Below are positions 46,550 through 54,649 of a stretch of DNA of 64,000 nt, piece after piece. The position numbers and the translations under genes were made by a program. Every line of letters starts with the position of its first letter. Position 1 is the first letter of the stretch. The DNA comes from Hoeflea sp. 108 (GTDB lineage: Bacteria; Pseudomonadota; Alphaproteobacteria; Rhizobiales; Rhizobiaceae). Where the stretch lies: assembly GCF_000372965.1 (NCBI RefSeq), contig NZ_KB890024.1:682001-746000 (forward strand), in the 5' to 3' direction. A model generated the notes under the pieces. That model was not told the origin of the DNA. It saw only the letters and a program-made list of their open reading frames with translations, and ran no database searches.

Positions 46550-47452
46550 TTACGGAACGATCAGCGTGCCGGCGCCGTGTTCGGTGAACAGTTCGAGCAG
46601 CACCGAATGCGGGGTCTTGCCGTTGAGGATGACGACGCCTTCGACGCCGCGCTCGATAGCCTCGATGCAGGTCTCGACCTTGGGGATCATCCCGCCCGAG
46701 ATCGTGCCGTCCCGGATCAGCGCCTTGGCGTCGGAGACGGTCAGCTCGTCAATCAGCTTCTTGTCCTTGTCGAGCACGCCGGGCACGTCGGTGAGGAACA
46801 GCAGCCGCGAGGCCTTGAGCGCGCCGGCGATGGCGCCTGCGAAGGTGTCGGCGTTGATGTTGTAGGTATGACCGTCACGTCCGGGGGCGACGGGGGCCAG
46901 TACCGGGATCATCTCCGAGCGCGCGAGCAGGTCGAGCAGCGTGCGGTCGACTTCGACCGGTTCGCCGACGAAGCCGAGGTCGAGCACCTTCTCGATGTTC
47001 GAATCGGGGTCGATCATGGTCTTCTTGGCCTTTTCGGCGAAGACCATGTTGCCGTCCTTGCCGCATAGGCCAATGGCCCATTCGCCCTCGGCGTTGATGA
47101 GGGCGACGATCTCCTTGTTGATCGAGCCGGCCAGGACCATCTCGACGATCTCGACCGTCTTCTGGTCGGTGACGCGCAGGCCGCCCTCGAACTTCGATTC
47201 GATGCCCATCTTGTTCAGCATCGCGCCGATCTGCGGGCCGCCGCCATGAACGACGATCGGATTGACGCCCGATTGCTTGAGCAGGGCGATGTCGCGGGCG
47301 AAGGCGCGGCCGAGCGTGACGTCGCCCATGGCATGGCCGCCATATTTCACCACGACCGTCTTGTTCTCGTAACGCTGCATGTAAGGCAGGGCTGCTGAAA
47401 GCAGGGCTGCCTGCATTTCGGCGTTGGCGGCGACGTTCGTCGACATCGGCAT
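46550..47452 (-). CDS. argB: Acetylglutamate kinase
   Basis: Second step of arginine synthesis, phosphorylating N-acetylglutamate. The 300 residues show the amino-acid-kinase motifs [11 protein letters not shown] (about 33-43), [13 protein letters not shown] (about 65-77) and the nucleotide segment [15 protein letters not shown] (about 220). The start at 47452 ([13 protein letters not shown]) is chosen over longer readings; MSTN two codons later is also possible. In many Rhizobiales it directly follows engB; here four genes intervene. Confidence 0.96.
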   Translation of the reverse strand: MPMSTNVAANAEMQAALLSAALPYMQRYENKTVVVKYGGHAMGDVTLGRAFARDIALLKQSGVNPIVVHGGGPQIGAMLNKMGIESKFEGGLRVTDQKTVEIVEMVLAGSINKEIVALINAEGEWAIGLCGKDGNMVFAEKAKKTMIDPDSNIEKVLDLGFVGEPVEVDRTLLDLLARSEMIPVLAPVAPGRDGHTYNINADTFAGAIAGALKASRLLFLTDVPGVLDKDKKLIDELTVSDAKALIRDGTISGGMIPKVETCIEAIERGVEGVVILNGKTPHSVLLELFTEHGAGTLIVP

Positions 47453-47619
47453 GATCCCGGATAGATGGATGATTTTGCGCGGTCTTAGCCAAAAACCGGG
47501 CAGGGGGCAAATGGTTCGGTTGGTCCAAAGCGGCCGACGGCGAAGCTGCTTCGGGTTGCAGGATATGGCCGCGATAAACAGCAGTTGCAAATCGGCTAGC
47601 GCAACGTAACTTGGCGACA

Positions 47620-48159
47620 ATGACGCCGCAGGACATCACCAAGCTGATAGTGCGGACTTCGATGAAGGATCGCGGAGCTTTCGATCTGCTTTACCGGCAG
47701 ACGAGTGCGAAACTTTTCGGCGTCTGCCTGCGTGTATTGAATGACAGGGCAGAAGCCGAGGAGGCACTGCAAGAGGTCTTCGTCAAGATCTGGACGAAGG
47801 CCGACCGCTTCGCAGTATCCGATCTCAGCCCCATTTCGTGGCTCGTGGCCATCGCGCGCAACCATGCGATCGATCGCATCAGGGCGCGGCGACAGCCGAC
47901 CGTTGCCATCGACGAGGCGATGGAGATCGCCGATCCGACGCCGGGGCCGGAGGCGGCCGCGGTTGCGGGCGACGAGGCCGGGCGCATACGAGGCTGCCTG
48001 GATGAGCTGGAACAGGACCGGGCTGCCGCCGTTCGCGGCGCCTATCTCAAGGGGGAGAGTTATGCCGAACTCGCGGAACGCCACGGCGTGCCGCTCAACA
48101 CCATGCGTACCTGGCTGCGCCGCAGCCTGATCAAGCTCAGGGAATGTCTGGAAAGATGA
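47620..48159 (+). CDS. ECF-type RNA polymerase sigma factor
   Basis: Alternative sigma factor of 179 residues. Region 2 (about 18-85) includes [31 protein letters not shown] and the DNA-melting segment. Region 4 (about 125-175) has the [23 protein letters not shown]. Its last codon overlaps the start of a RskA-type anti-sigma factor (ATGA), so the pair is co-translated. It resembles SigK-like ECF factors, which elsewhere act with RskA anti-sigma factors. The fasciclin gene two genes on is a plausible target. Confidence 0.93.
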   Translation: MTPQDITKLIVRTSMKDRGAFDLLYRQTSAKLFGVCLRVLNDRAEAEEALQEVFVKIWTKADRFAVSDLSPISWLVAIARNHAIDRIRARRQPTVAIDEAMEIADPTPGPEAAAVAGDEAGRIRGCLDELEQDRAAAVRGAYLKGESYAELAERHGVPLNTMRTWLRRSLIKLRECLER

Positions 48160-48881
48160 CACTGGCGGAAGACAACGGACCGGAACATGGAGGCGACGAT
48201 ATCGTTGCCGCCGAATATGTTCTCGGCGTGCTTACCGCCAACGAGCGGAGCCAGGCTGCCGCGCGCATCGACAACGAGCCCGGCTTTGCCCGGCTGGTCG
48301 ATCGTTGGGAAGTTCATCTGTCGCCGCTTGCATCAGCTTATCCGGAAGTTACGCCGCCCGAGACGGTGAAACCGGCCATCGACCGCCGCCTGTTCACCGG
48401 GGCCATCACGGCATCCGGGCCTGCTGCCTCGTCGAGCCTCTGGTCGAGCCTGGCTTTCTGGCGCGGGCTGGCCGCTGTCGCCGTGGCGGTGCTCGCCCTC
48501 TACGTCGCCGTGCCCTACATGGCCCCGCCGGCGGTTGCGCCGCAGGAGCGCATGGTGGCTTCGCTGGCTGCCGACGGCAGCGATGTCAAATACATGATCA
48601 TGTATGACGAAAGGGCCGGCGAGATCGGCCTGTCGCATGTCGCCGGCGAGCGTGGCGCGGGCAAGGACTTCGAGCTCTGGATGATCGAGGGCACCAACGC
48701 GCCGGTGTCGATGGGCGTCATCCCCACCGGCACCACCATGAAGATGCCGGTCAAGGAAGACATGCGTCAGAAACTCGCTGCTGGGGCGGTGCTGGCCATC
48801 AGCCTCGAGCCCCAGGGTGGTTCGCCCACCGGCCTGCCAACCGGCCCCGTCGTCGCCGCGGGCGACCTGCGCAACATCTGA
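48156..48881 (+). CDS. RskA-type anti-sigma factor, membrane-anchored
   Basis: Anti-sigma protein of 241 residues. The N-terminal cytoplasmic sigma-binding region (about 1-85; VAAEYVLGVLTANERSQAAARI) is followed by one membrane helix (about 110-130; RGLAAVAVAVLALYVAVPYM) and a periplasmic RskA C-terminal domain (about 140-235; GKDFELWMIEG). The ATG at 48156 overlaps the sigma gene stop. It would hold the sigma factor until an envelope signal, probably redox or membrane stress, releases it. Confidence 0.93.
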   Translation: MTLAEDNGPEHGGDDIVAAEYVLGVLTANERSQAAARIDNEPGFARLVDRWEVHLSPLASAYPEVTPPETVKPAIDRRLFTGAITASGPAASSSLWSSLAFWRGLAAVAVAVLALYVAVPYMAPPAVAPQERMVASLAADGSDVKYMIMYDERAGEIGLSHVAGERGAGKDFELWMIEGTNAPVSMGVIPTGTTMKMPVKEDMRQKLAAGAVLAISLEPQGGSPTGLPTGPVVAAGDLRNI

Positions 48882-48911
48882 TCCACCGTTCAAGTTTTGT
48901 CGGGCCGGGCT

Positions 48912-48937
48912 GAAACTTTGCCCGACGGCTGCTCGTT
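48912..48937 (+). promoter_or_regulatory. Candidate ECF-type promoter 1 of the fasciclin gene
   Basis: GAAAC (48912-48916), 17-nt spacer, CGTT (48934-48937). This fits the alphaproteobacterial ECF/EcfG pattern GGAAC-N16/17-CGTT with one mismatch. It lies 130 nt before the fasciclin ATG, just downstream of the anti-sigma gene. Which sigma factor uses it is unknown. Confidence 0.5.
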
Positions 48938-48994
48938 ACTTCCTGTCTGTATGAATTAATATATTGATTTTGTTAAGAAAAAATTGATTTTCCT

Positions 48995-49019
48995 GAAACT
49001 TCCCGTGATCGGGACCGTA
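48995..49019 (+). promoter_or_regulatory. Candidate ECF-type promoter 2 of the fasciclin gene
   Basis: GAAAC (48995-48999), 16-nt spacer, CGTA (49016-49019), closely similar to the first motif 83 bp upstream and at a normal distance (about 48 nt) from the fasciclin ATG. The repetition of the same box pair strengthens both. Confidence 0.5.
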
Positions 49020-49066
49020 TCTTCTTGTGTCTTTCCACAGCGGAAACAACCCCAAGGAGTTACGAC

Positions 49067-49618
49067 ATGCGTAAGATCTCTCTCGCTTTGCTTGCCGGCA
49101 CCTTCTCTGCTCTCGCCACCTTCGCCTATGCCGAAAACCCGATGGTCGGCGGCGCTGCCATGTACGCCAACAAGAACATCGTCGAGAACGCGGTGAACTC
49201 GAAGGACCACACCACGCTCGTTGCTGCGGTCAAGGCTGCCGGTCTGGTCAAGACGCTGGAAGGCAAGGGCCCGTTCACGGTGTTCGCGCCGACCAACGAG
49301 GCCTTCGCCGCGCTGCCCAAGGGCACTGTCGAAACCCTGCTCAAGCCTGAAAACAAGGACAAGCTGGCCAAGATCCTGACCTGCCATGTCGTCGGTGCCA
49401 AGGCGATGGCCGCCGACGTGATGAAGATGGTCAAGGACGACGGCGGCGCCCACAAGGTCAAGACTGCTGGCGGCTGCGAGCTGACACTCAAGGACGACGG
49501 TGGCAAGGTCACCGTTACCGACGAGAACGGCAATGTCGCCAACGTCACCATCGCCGATGTCGCTCAGTCGAACGGTGTCATCCATGTCATCGACAAGGTG
49601 TTGCTGCCCAAGATGTGA
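49067..49618 (+). CDS. Secreted fasciclin (FAS1) domain protein
   Basis: Exported protein of 183 residues: signal peptide (about 1-21, ending AYA) and a single FAS1 domain (about 35-180). The domain shows FTVFAPTNEAFAALPKGTVETLL and the closing NGVIHVIDKVLLPK motif. FAS1 domains mediate adhesion or surface interactions. The start is set by AAGGAGT seven nt upstream. It follows the ECF sigma/anti-sigma pair behind two ECF-like promoter motifs, and so is its probable regulon member. Two Cys (about 105 and 145) could form a disulphide. Confidence 0.94.
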   Translation: MRKISLALLAGTFSALATFAYAENPMVGGAAMYANKNIVENAVNSKDHTTLVAAVKAAGLVKTLEGKGPFTVFAPTNEAFAALPKGTVETLLKPENKDKLAKILTCHVVGAKAMAADVMKMVKDDGGAHKVKTAGGCELTLKDDGGKVTVTDENGNVANVTIADVAQSNGVIHVIDKVLLPKM

Positions 49619-49634
49619 GCTCGCCTGACCGTGT

Positions 49635-49674
49635 GATTGCGCAGCATCGTTGCTCCCCGAGATGCCGCGCAATC
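49635..49674 (+). terminator. Stem-loop after the fasciclin gene
   Basis: GATTGCGC-A-GCATC (49635-49648) pairs with GATGC-C-GCGCAATC (49661-49674) apart from one mismatch. It starts 16 nt past the stop codon. No T tract follows, so it may be a processing or stability hairpin rather than a strong terminator. Confidence 0.55.
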
Positions 49675-49785
49675 AACCCCGGCGCCTCGCCTGCGGCTTC
49701 AAGTCGTGGCGGGGCGCTGATCGTTCAAGCCCAGTTGATTTCGCAGGCTGACGTCGGGAGCCTATGATGCGACAGGAGATATCAG

Positions 49786-50283
49786 ATGAAACGCCGTACG
49801 TTTCTGCTGGGTGGCGCAGCATCCGCCGTTCTTTTCGCCACGTTGGGGCCGAGGCGCTTGATGCTCGGCGGACAGGCGCGGGCCGAGAGCTTCGAGGTGA
49901 CCAGGACCGATGACCAGTGGCGCGCGACCCTGACACCGGCCCAGTTCGCCGTGCTGCGCCAGGAAGACACCGAAAGCCCCTGGACCAGCCAGCTGCTCAA
50001 GGAGCACCGCAAGGGCATCTTCCACTGCGCCGGCTGCGATCTCGCCGCCTATTCGTCTGAGGCCAAATACGACTCTGGCACGGGTTGGCCGAGCTTCTGG
50101 GAAGCCTTGCCCGATGCCATCGGCACCAAGACCGACACGTCGCTGCTGATGACCCGGACCGAGGTCCATTGCCGGCGCTGTGGCGGCCATTTCGGCCACA
50201 TCTTCGACGACGGTCCCCAACCCACCGGCAAACGCCATTGCATCAACGGACTGGCGCTGACCTTCAAGCCGGCGACCGCCTAG
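49786..50283 (+). CDS. msrB: Periplasmic peptide-methionine (R)-S-oxide reductase, Tat-exported
   Basis: Repairs Met-R-sulfoxide. The 165-residue protein begins with a twin-arginine signal ([17 protein letters not shown]), so it acts outside the cytoplasm. The MsrB domain (about 38-162) has two zinc CxxC pairs (CAGC and CRRC), the substrate motif SGTGWPSFW and the catalytic Cys in [11 protein letters not shown] (about 153). Its position after the sigma/anti-sigma/fasciclin set fits an envelope oxidative-stress module. Its stop shares CTAG with the convergent engB stop. Confidence 0.94.
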   Translation: MKRRTFLLGGAASAVLFATLGPRRLMLGGQARAESFEVTRTDDQWRATLTPAQFAVLRQEDTESPWTSQLLKEHRKGIFHCAGCDLAAYSSEAKYDSGTGWPSFWEALPDAIGTKTDTSLLMTRTEVHCRRCGGHFGHIFDDGPQPTGKRHCINGLALTFKPATA

Positions 50284-50945
50284 CCGCCGTTGACCACCAG
50301 GGCGATCGCTGCCCGGAGTTCCTCCATGCCTTCGTTCTTTTCGGACGAAGTGGCGAGCACGACCGGGAAGGCGGCGGCGCGCTTCTTGATCTTGGCCAGC
50401 GTCTCCTCGATCAGCCTGGGCACGCCGGCCGCCTTGATCTTGTCGGTCTTGGTCAGCACGATCTGGTAGGAGATCGCCGCCTTGTCGAGCAGGGTCAGCA
50501 CTTCCTCGTCGTTCTTCTTGATGCCGTGGCGGGAATCGATCAGCACATAGACGCGCTTGAGCGTCACGCGGCCGCGCAGATAGTCGAACACCAGCTTGGT
50601 CCAGGCGTCGACCTGCTCCTTCGGCGCCTTGGCGTAGCCGTAGCCGGGCATGTCGACCAGCGCCATCGGCGGCAAATCTCCCTCGGCGCCGGAATAGCCA
50701 TCGGGCACGAAGTAGTTGAGCTCCTGGGTGCGTCCCGGCGTGTTCGACGTGCGCGCCAGTCCACCCTGGCGGACCAGCCCGTTGATAAGCGACGACTTGC
50801 CGACATTGGAACGGCCGGCAAAGGCGATTTCGGGCGGCCCCTCTGGCGGCAGGAACTTCATCGCCGGCACACCGCGGATGAAGATCCACGGCCGGGTGAA
50901 TGTCTCGGTATCGACCGGGGGCCTTGTCAAAGTCTGTTCGTTCAA
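50280..50945 (-). CDS. engB: Ribosome biogenesis GTP-binding protein EngB (YihA/YsxC)
   Basis: Essential-type GTPase for large-subunit assembly, 221 residues. G motifs: G1 [13 protein letters not shown] (about 48-60), G3 [10 protein letters not shown] (about 98-107) and G4 LTKTDK (about 165). The start is a TTG at 50945 overlapping the stop of the acetyltransferase gene (TTGA). A later ATG would remove the conserved N-terminal [11 protein letters not shown] segment. The TTG overlap mirrors the one in the yejA pair. Confidence 0.94.
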   Translation of the reverse strand: MNEQTLTRPPVDTETFTRPWIFIRGVPAMKFLPPEGPPEIAFAGRSNVGKSSLINGLVRQGGLARTSNTPGRTQELNYFVPDGYSGAEGDLPPMALVDMPGYGYAKAPKEQVDAWTKLVFDYLRGRVTLKRVYVLIDSRHGIKKNDEEVLTLLDKAAISYQIVLTKTDKIKAAGVPRLIEETLAKIKKRAAAFPVVLATSSEKNEGMEELRAAIALVVNGG

Positions 50946-51580
50946 ACCGCAGCCTCCAGCTGAGCAATATCCGAGCCGCGAATGGCGTTCAGGTTGCGAC
51001 CGATCTTTTCGACGGGCCAGTTCCACCATGCAATTGCCAGCAGCTTCTCGATGGTCTTGTCGTCGAAACGCTTCTTGACGACGGCCGAAGGATTTCCGGC
51101 AACGATCGCATACGGCGGTACATGCCGGCTGACAACCGATTTCGCAGCAATGATGGCGCCGTCGCCGATATGGACGCCGGGCAGGATCACCGCTTCCATG
51201 CCGATCCACACGTCATTGCCGATGATCGTGTCGCCGCGCACCTCCTGCCGCCAGGTGTCGACGTCGAAGCCGTCTTCCCAGCCATGTCCGAAGATGTTGA
51301 AGGGGTAGGTCGAAAAGCCCGACATCGCATGGTTGGCGCCGTTCATGATGAAGCGCGCGCCTTCGGCGATGGCACAGAACTTGCCGATGATCAGCTTGTC
51401 GCCGATGAACGGATAGTGGTGCAGCACGCATTTCTGCTGGAACAGGTCCGGGCCTTCGGGATCGTCATAGTAGGTGAAGTCGCCGATCTCGATGTTGCCG
51501 GCGTCGACGAGGGGCTTGAGGAAGCCGACGCGCTTGTGCATCGGCATCGGGTGCTTGATCGAAGGGTTGGGTCCATGCAT
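50942..51580 (-). CDS. CatB/Vat-type O-acetyltransferase (xenobiotic acetyltransferase family)
   Basis: Left-handed beta-helix acetyltransferase of 212 residues, with hexapeptide repeats at about 60-180 ([39 protein letters not shown]). The catalytic His is in NGANHAMSG (about 82). Relatives inactivate chloramphenicol or streptogramins, but many chromosomal members have unrelated sugar or unknown substrates, so resistance should not be assumed. It is translationally coupled to engB downstream and separated from yidC by a strong terminator. Confidence 0.9.
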   Translation of the reverse strand: MHGPNPSIKHPMPMHKRVGFLKPLVDAGNIEIGDFTYYDDPEGPDLFQQKCVLHHYPFIGDKLIIGKFCAIAEGARFIMNGANHAMSGFSTYPFNIFGHGWEDGFDVDTWRQEVRGDTIIGNDVWIGMEAVILPGVHIGDGAIIAAKSVVSRHVPPYAIVAGNPSAVVKKRFDDKTIEKLLAIAWWNWPVEKIGRNLNAIRGSDIAQLEAAV

Positions 51581-51892
51581 GGCAGCTCTTCCATGTGACG
51601 GCGAACAGGATGGCAGTATAGCGCGGTCCGACGCAATGCCGACATCGCTACCGGTTCATCTTTGCCGGATGGCTATTGGGGGCGTCTCGTGGGCATTCGC
51701 GCAGGGGAGGGGCCGGGAAACCGGGGTCTCGCAAGGGACCTGCAAGACCCCGGCCTTGCCGAGACGGTTTTGTGCCAGCCGGGGGGAGGCCGGCGGACCG
51801 CCACCCCGCAGAACAAGCCTGGGAGGCACCTGGCAATAACGCGGCATCGCGGCAAAGAGTTTCAGCGCCCCGATGCCTGACAGCACAAAAGA
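51581..51892. other. Gene-free, highly structured GC-rich intergenic region
   Basis: About 310 bp between the acetyltransferase start and the yidC terminator. No frame looks like a gene. It contains a strong stem, CCGGGGTCT (51721-51729) with AGACCCCGG (51745-51753). Nearby lie further GC-rich self-complementary runs (51705-51830), including several GGGGGAGG/CCACCCC segments. It may hold the acetyltransferase promoter, a repeat element or an unannotated RNA. Confidence 0.5.
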
Positions 51893-51919
51893 AAAAGCCC
51901 CGGAAGTTCCGGGGCTTTT
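51893..51919. terminator. Rho-independent terminator of the rpmH-rnpA-yidC operon
   Basis: AAAAGCCCCGGAA (51893-51905) with TTCCGGGGCTTTT (51907-51919), a perfect stem ending in A and T tracts on both strands. It lies 15 nt past the leftward yidC stop. Confidence 0.92.
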
Positions 51920-51934
51920 CGATTGCCTTGGCTG

Positions 51935-53749
51935 CTATTCGGCCGGCTTGGGCTTTTTCTTGAACAGCGTTCCGAGATTGTCCCACAGTTCGATCTTGGC
52001 GCCCTGGCGCTTCATGATGAAGCCCTGCTGCAGGATCGACAACGTGTTGTTCCAGGCCCAGTACAGCACCAGACCGGCAGGGAAACCCGCCATCATGAAG
52101 GTGAAGATGATTGGCATCCAGGTGAAGATCGCGGCCTGGGTCGGATCCGGAGGCGTTGGGTTCATGCGCATCTGCAGGAACATGGTCACGCCCATGATGA
52201 GCGGCCACACGCCGATCATCAGGAAGGCAGGCACGCCCCACGGCAGCAGGCCGAACAGGTTGAACAGCGACGTCGGATCCGGTGCGGCCAGGTCGTGGAT
52301 CCAGCCGAAGAACGGCGCATGCCGCATTTCGATTGTGACGTAGAGCACCTTGTAGAGCGCGAAGAACACCGGGATCTGGATCAGCACCGGCCAGCAGCCT
52401 GCCAGCGGGTTGATCTTCTCGGTCTTGTACAGCTCCATCATCGCCTGCTGCTGCTTCATCTTGTCGTCCGCATATTTCTCGCGGATTTCAAGCATCTTCG
52501 GCTGCACCTTCTTCATGTTCGCCATCGACTTGTACGACTTGTTGGCGAGCGGGAAGAAGATGGCCTTGACGATGACGGTGGTGGCCAGGATGGCCAGGCC
52601 GAAATTGCCGAGGAACTTGTAGAGCGTGTCGATCAGCCAGAACATCGGCTTGGTGATGAAGTAGAACCAGCCCCAGTCGATCATCAGGTTGAACTGACGG
52701 ATCTGGCGGTCCTTTTCATAGGCGTTGATCTTGGCCACTTCCTTGGCGCCGGCGAACATCAGCGTCTCGACCGTGGCCGACTGGCCGGCCGCGACCGTGA
52801 TCGGGTCGGTCAGGTAGTCCGACTGATAGCGCGGACGGCCGTCGTCGAAATAGGAGAAGCGCGGCTGGAACGCCTGCTTGCCCGAGGGCACGAGTGCAGC
52901 TGCCCAATATTTGTCGGTGATGCCGAGCCAGCCGTCGGTGGACTTGCCGGGCAGGACCTGCTTGTCCTTCTCGATGGTCGCGTACTTCAGTTCCTGCAGG
53001 CCTTCGGTGCCGGTGACGCCGATCAGGCCTTCGTGCAGCACGTAGGTCGAGGCATGCAGCGGCTTGTCGAAGCGGGTGATGCGGCCGTAGTTGGCCAGCG
53101 ACACGTCGGCGCTGCCGGCGTTCGTCACCGTGTCGGTGATGGTGAACATGTAGTCCTGGTCGACCGCGATCTGACGCTTGAAGGTCAGGCCCTTGTCGTT
53201 GACATAGGTCAGCGTGACCGGGGTCGCGGGCGTCAGCGTCTGGTTGCCTTCGGCGGTCCAGACGGTGTCGGGGCCAGGCACGGTGCCGGTCGCCTCGCTG
53301 CCGACGAAACCGATTTCGCCGTAGAAGCCGGATGGCAGCGACTGCGGGTTCAGCAGTTCGATGATCGGCGAGTTCGGCTCGACCGTGACCCGGTAATCCT
53401 TGAGGCTGAGGTCGTCGACGCGTGCGCCGGTGAGATTGATCGAGCCCTTGAGGCTCGGCGTGTCGATGGCGACGCGATTGGAGGTGGCGACGGCCTGGGC
53501 ACGGTCAGCGGGGGCTGCACCCTGGACTGCAGGCGTGCCGGGCACGCCTGCCTGCGGCTGGGTGGTCGGAACGCTGCCTGCGGTGCCGGCCGGCTGGGCA
53601 GCCTTCTGCTCCTGCGCGACCCGTTCGGCCTGAACGCGTGCTGCCTCGCGCTGCGTCTCGACGCGCGGGTTCATGTAGAACACCTGCCAGAGCGTCAGGA
53701 TCAGCACCGACAAGGCGATGGTGATAAAGAAATTACGGTTGTTTTCCAT
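51935..53749 (-). CDS. yidC: Membrane protein insertase YidC
   Basis: Inserts and folds inner-membrane proteins with or without SecYEG. The 604 residues include an N-terminal helix (about 5-24), a Pro/Ala/Gln linker (about 35-85), a large periplasmic beta-domain (about 90-340) and five C-terminal helices (about 350-565). The conserved hydrophilic groove segment is AIFFPLANKSYKSMANMKK (about 398-416). A basic tail follows. It belongs to the rpmH-rnpA-yidC operon, with a short gap after rnpA. Confidence 0.96.
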   Translation of the reverse strand: MENNRNFFITIALSVLILTLWQVFYMNPRVETQREAARVQAERVAQEQKAAQPAGTAGSVPTTQPQAGVPGTPAVQGAAPADRAQAVATSNRVAIDTPSLKGSINLTGARVDDLSLKDYRVTVEPNSPIIELLNPQSLPSGFYGEIGFVGSEATGTVPGPDTVWTAEGNQTLTPATPVTLTYVNDKGLTFKRQIAVDQDYMFTITDTVTNAGSADVSLANYGRITRFDKPLHASTYVLHEGLIGVTGTEGLQELKYATIEKDKQVLPGKSTDGWLGITDKYWAAALVPSGKQAFQPRFSYFDDGRPRYQSDYLTDPITVAAGQSATVETLMFAGAKEVAKINAYEKDRQIRQFNLMIDWGWFYFITKPMFWLIDTLYKFLGNFGLAILATTVIVKAIFFPLANKSYKSMANMKKVQPKMLEIREKYADDKMKQQQAMMELYKTEKINPLAGCWPVLIQIPVFFALYKVLYVTIEMRHAPFFGWIHDLAAPDPTSLFNLFGLLPWGVPAFLMIGVWPLIMGVTMFLQMRMNPTPPDPTQAAIFTWMPIIFTFMMAGFPAGLVLYWAWNNTLSILQQGFIMKRQGAKIELWDNLGTLFKKKPKPAE

Positions 53750-53758
53750 CGAAAGCCC

Positions 53759-54127
53759 TTATCGCGTTCCGCGAATGCGCCGAGAAAGTTCGGCCGTGAT
53801 CTGGCCGAAAGGGGCGGTGAGCACATCTTCGCGCCCGACGATCACATAGTCTTTGCCGGCGGCCATGTCACCTGCGGCATGTGTACGAACGGCTTCCCTG
53901 AGGCGCCGTTTGACACGATTGCGGACAACCGCATTGCCGACCTTCTTGGTGACGGTATAGCCGACCCTCGGCCCCGCTTGGTCGTCGCGATCCAAAACCT
54001 CGACGAGAAAAAACCGCCCGCGCCGCTTGTCACCGCGGCGGACGGCCAGAAACTGTTTTCTTTTCAGAAGCCGTTCGGGGCCGCGTCCGTGCGGAGCAGA
54101 CCCCTCTGGCTTGCCGTCAGCGGGCAA
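53759..54127 (-). CDS. rnpA: Ribonuclease P protein component
   Basis: Basic protein subunit of RNase P, 122 residues, with the RNR signature [15 protein letters not shown] (about 66-80) and N-terminal [12 protein letters not shown]. It starts 16 nt after the rpmH stop. The first 15 residues are variable, and a slightly later start cannot be excluded. Confidence 0.95.
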   Translation of the reverse strand: MPADGKPEGSAPHGRGPERLLKRKQFLAVRRGDKRRGRFFLVEVLDRDDQAGPRVGYTVTKKVGNAVVRNRVKRRLREAVRTHAAGDMAAGKDYVIVGREDVLTAPFGQITAELSRRIRGTR

Positions 54128-54143
54128 GGTTCCCGCCTATGGC

Positions 54144-54278
54144 TTAGGCGGAGAGCCGCTTGCGGCCGCGGTTGCGGCGAGCTGCGACGACGCCACGACC
54201 ACCCTTGGTTGCCATGCGAGCACGGAAACCATGACGGCGCTTACGGACGAGTTTGGACGGCTGATAGGTACGCTTCAT
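54144..54278 (-). CDS. rpmH: 50S ribosomal protein L34
   Basis: 44-residue ribosomal protein beginning [20 protein letters not shown] and ending in an Arg/Lys-rich tail (NRGRKRLSA), a full match to L34. It heads the rpmH-rnpA-yidC operon and lies about 120 nt downstream of a near-consensus promoter. Confidence 0.97.
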   Translation of the reverse strand: MKRTYQPSKLVRKRRHGFRARMATKGGRGVVAARRNRGRKRLSA

Positions 54279-54399
54279 TTGTTTTTATACCGCGGGGTGC
54301 GGCCCTTCTTGATTCTGTCACTTTGTAACAGGAGCTTGGCTCGGCTTGCTTCTACGCGATCAAAAACCGCGACGGAAGCGGGGCCCGAGCGTGAGCGGG

Positions 54400-54428
54400 C
54401 TTATAAAAAGAAGGTGTGGCGGAGTCAA
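54400..54428 (-). promoter_or_regulatory. Strong sigma-70 promoter of rpmH-rnpA-yidC
   Basis: On the minus strand, TTGACT (54428-54423), a 17-nt spacer and TATAAG (54405-54400), one mismatch or so from consensus in each box. The transcript would have a leader of about 115 nt before the rpmH ATG. The rest of the divergent gap (to 54649) contains no further gene; the kinase promoter must lie there. Confidence 0.8.
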
Positions 54429-54649
54429 TCCGGCTGCCGATCGCCACTTCAGGTTGCCGGCGGTGCGATGAACATGCCGTCTGCGCCAGCGAATTGGTCG
54501 GCTCTGTATCTTCTTTGTCGTTCGTGGAATTTGCAAGTGCGCGGCGATAACCTATCTTTGCCCGTGAAGGGAAGGTTTCCGCGTCGAGCGGCGTTCCTTC
54601 TTGAGAGGCAACCGGCATCCCCCGGTGCGGGATTGCAGCAAAGGCGCAG

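Noticed and set aside
50942..51580. Acquired antibiotic-resistance acetyltransferase
   Set aside because: The fold is right, but the gene is chromosomal, coupled to engB and similar in composition to its neighbours. Many CatB-like proteins do not confer resistance.
51660..51830. RNase P RNA or tmRNA in the structured gap near yidC
   Set aside because: None of the conserved core sequences of either RNA is present on either strand.
51923..54328. Rightward open frame of about 800 codons opposite yidC and rnpA
   Set aside because: It is a mirror of two unmistakable leftward genes, with low-complexity charged composition and no recognisable family.
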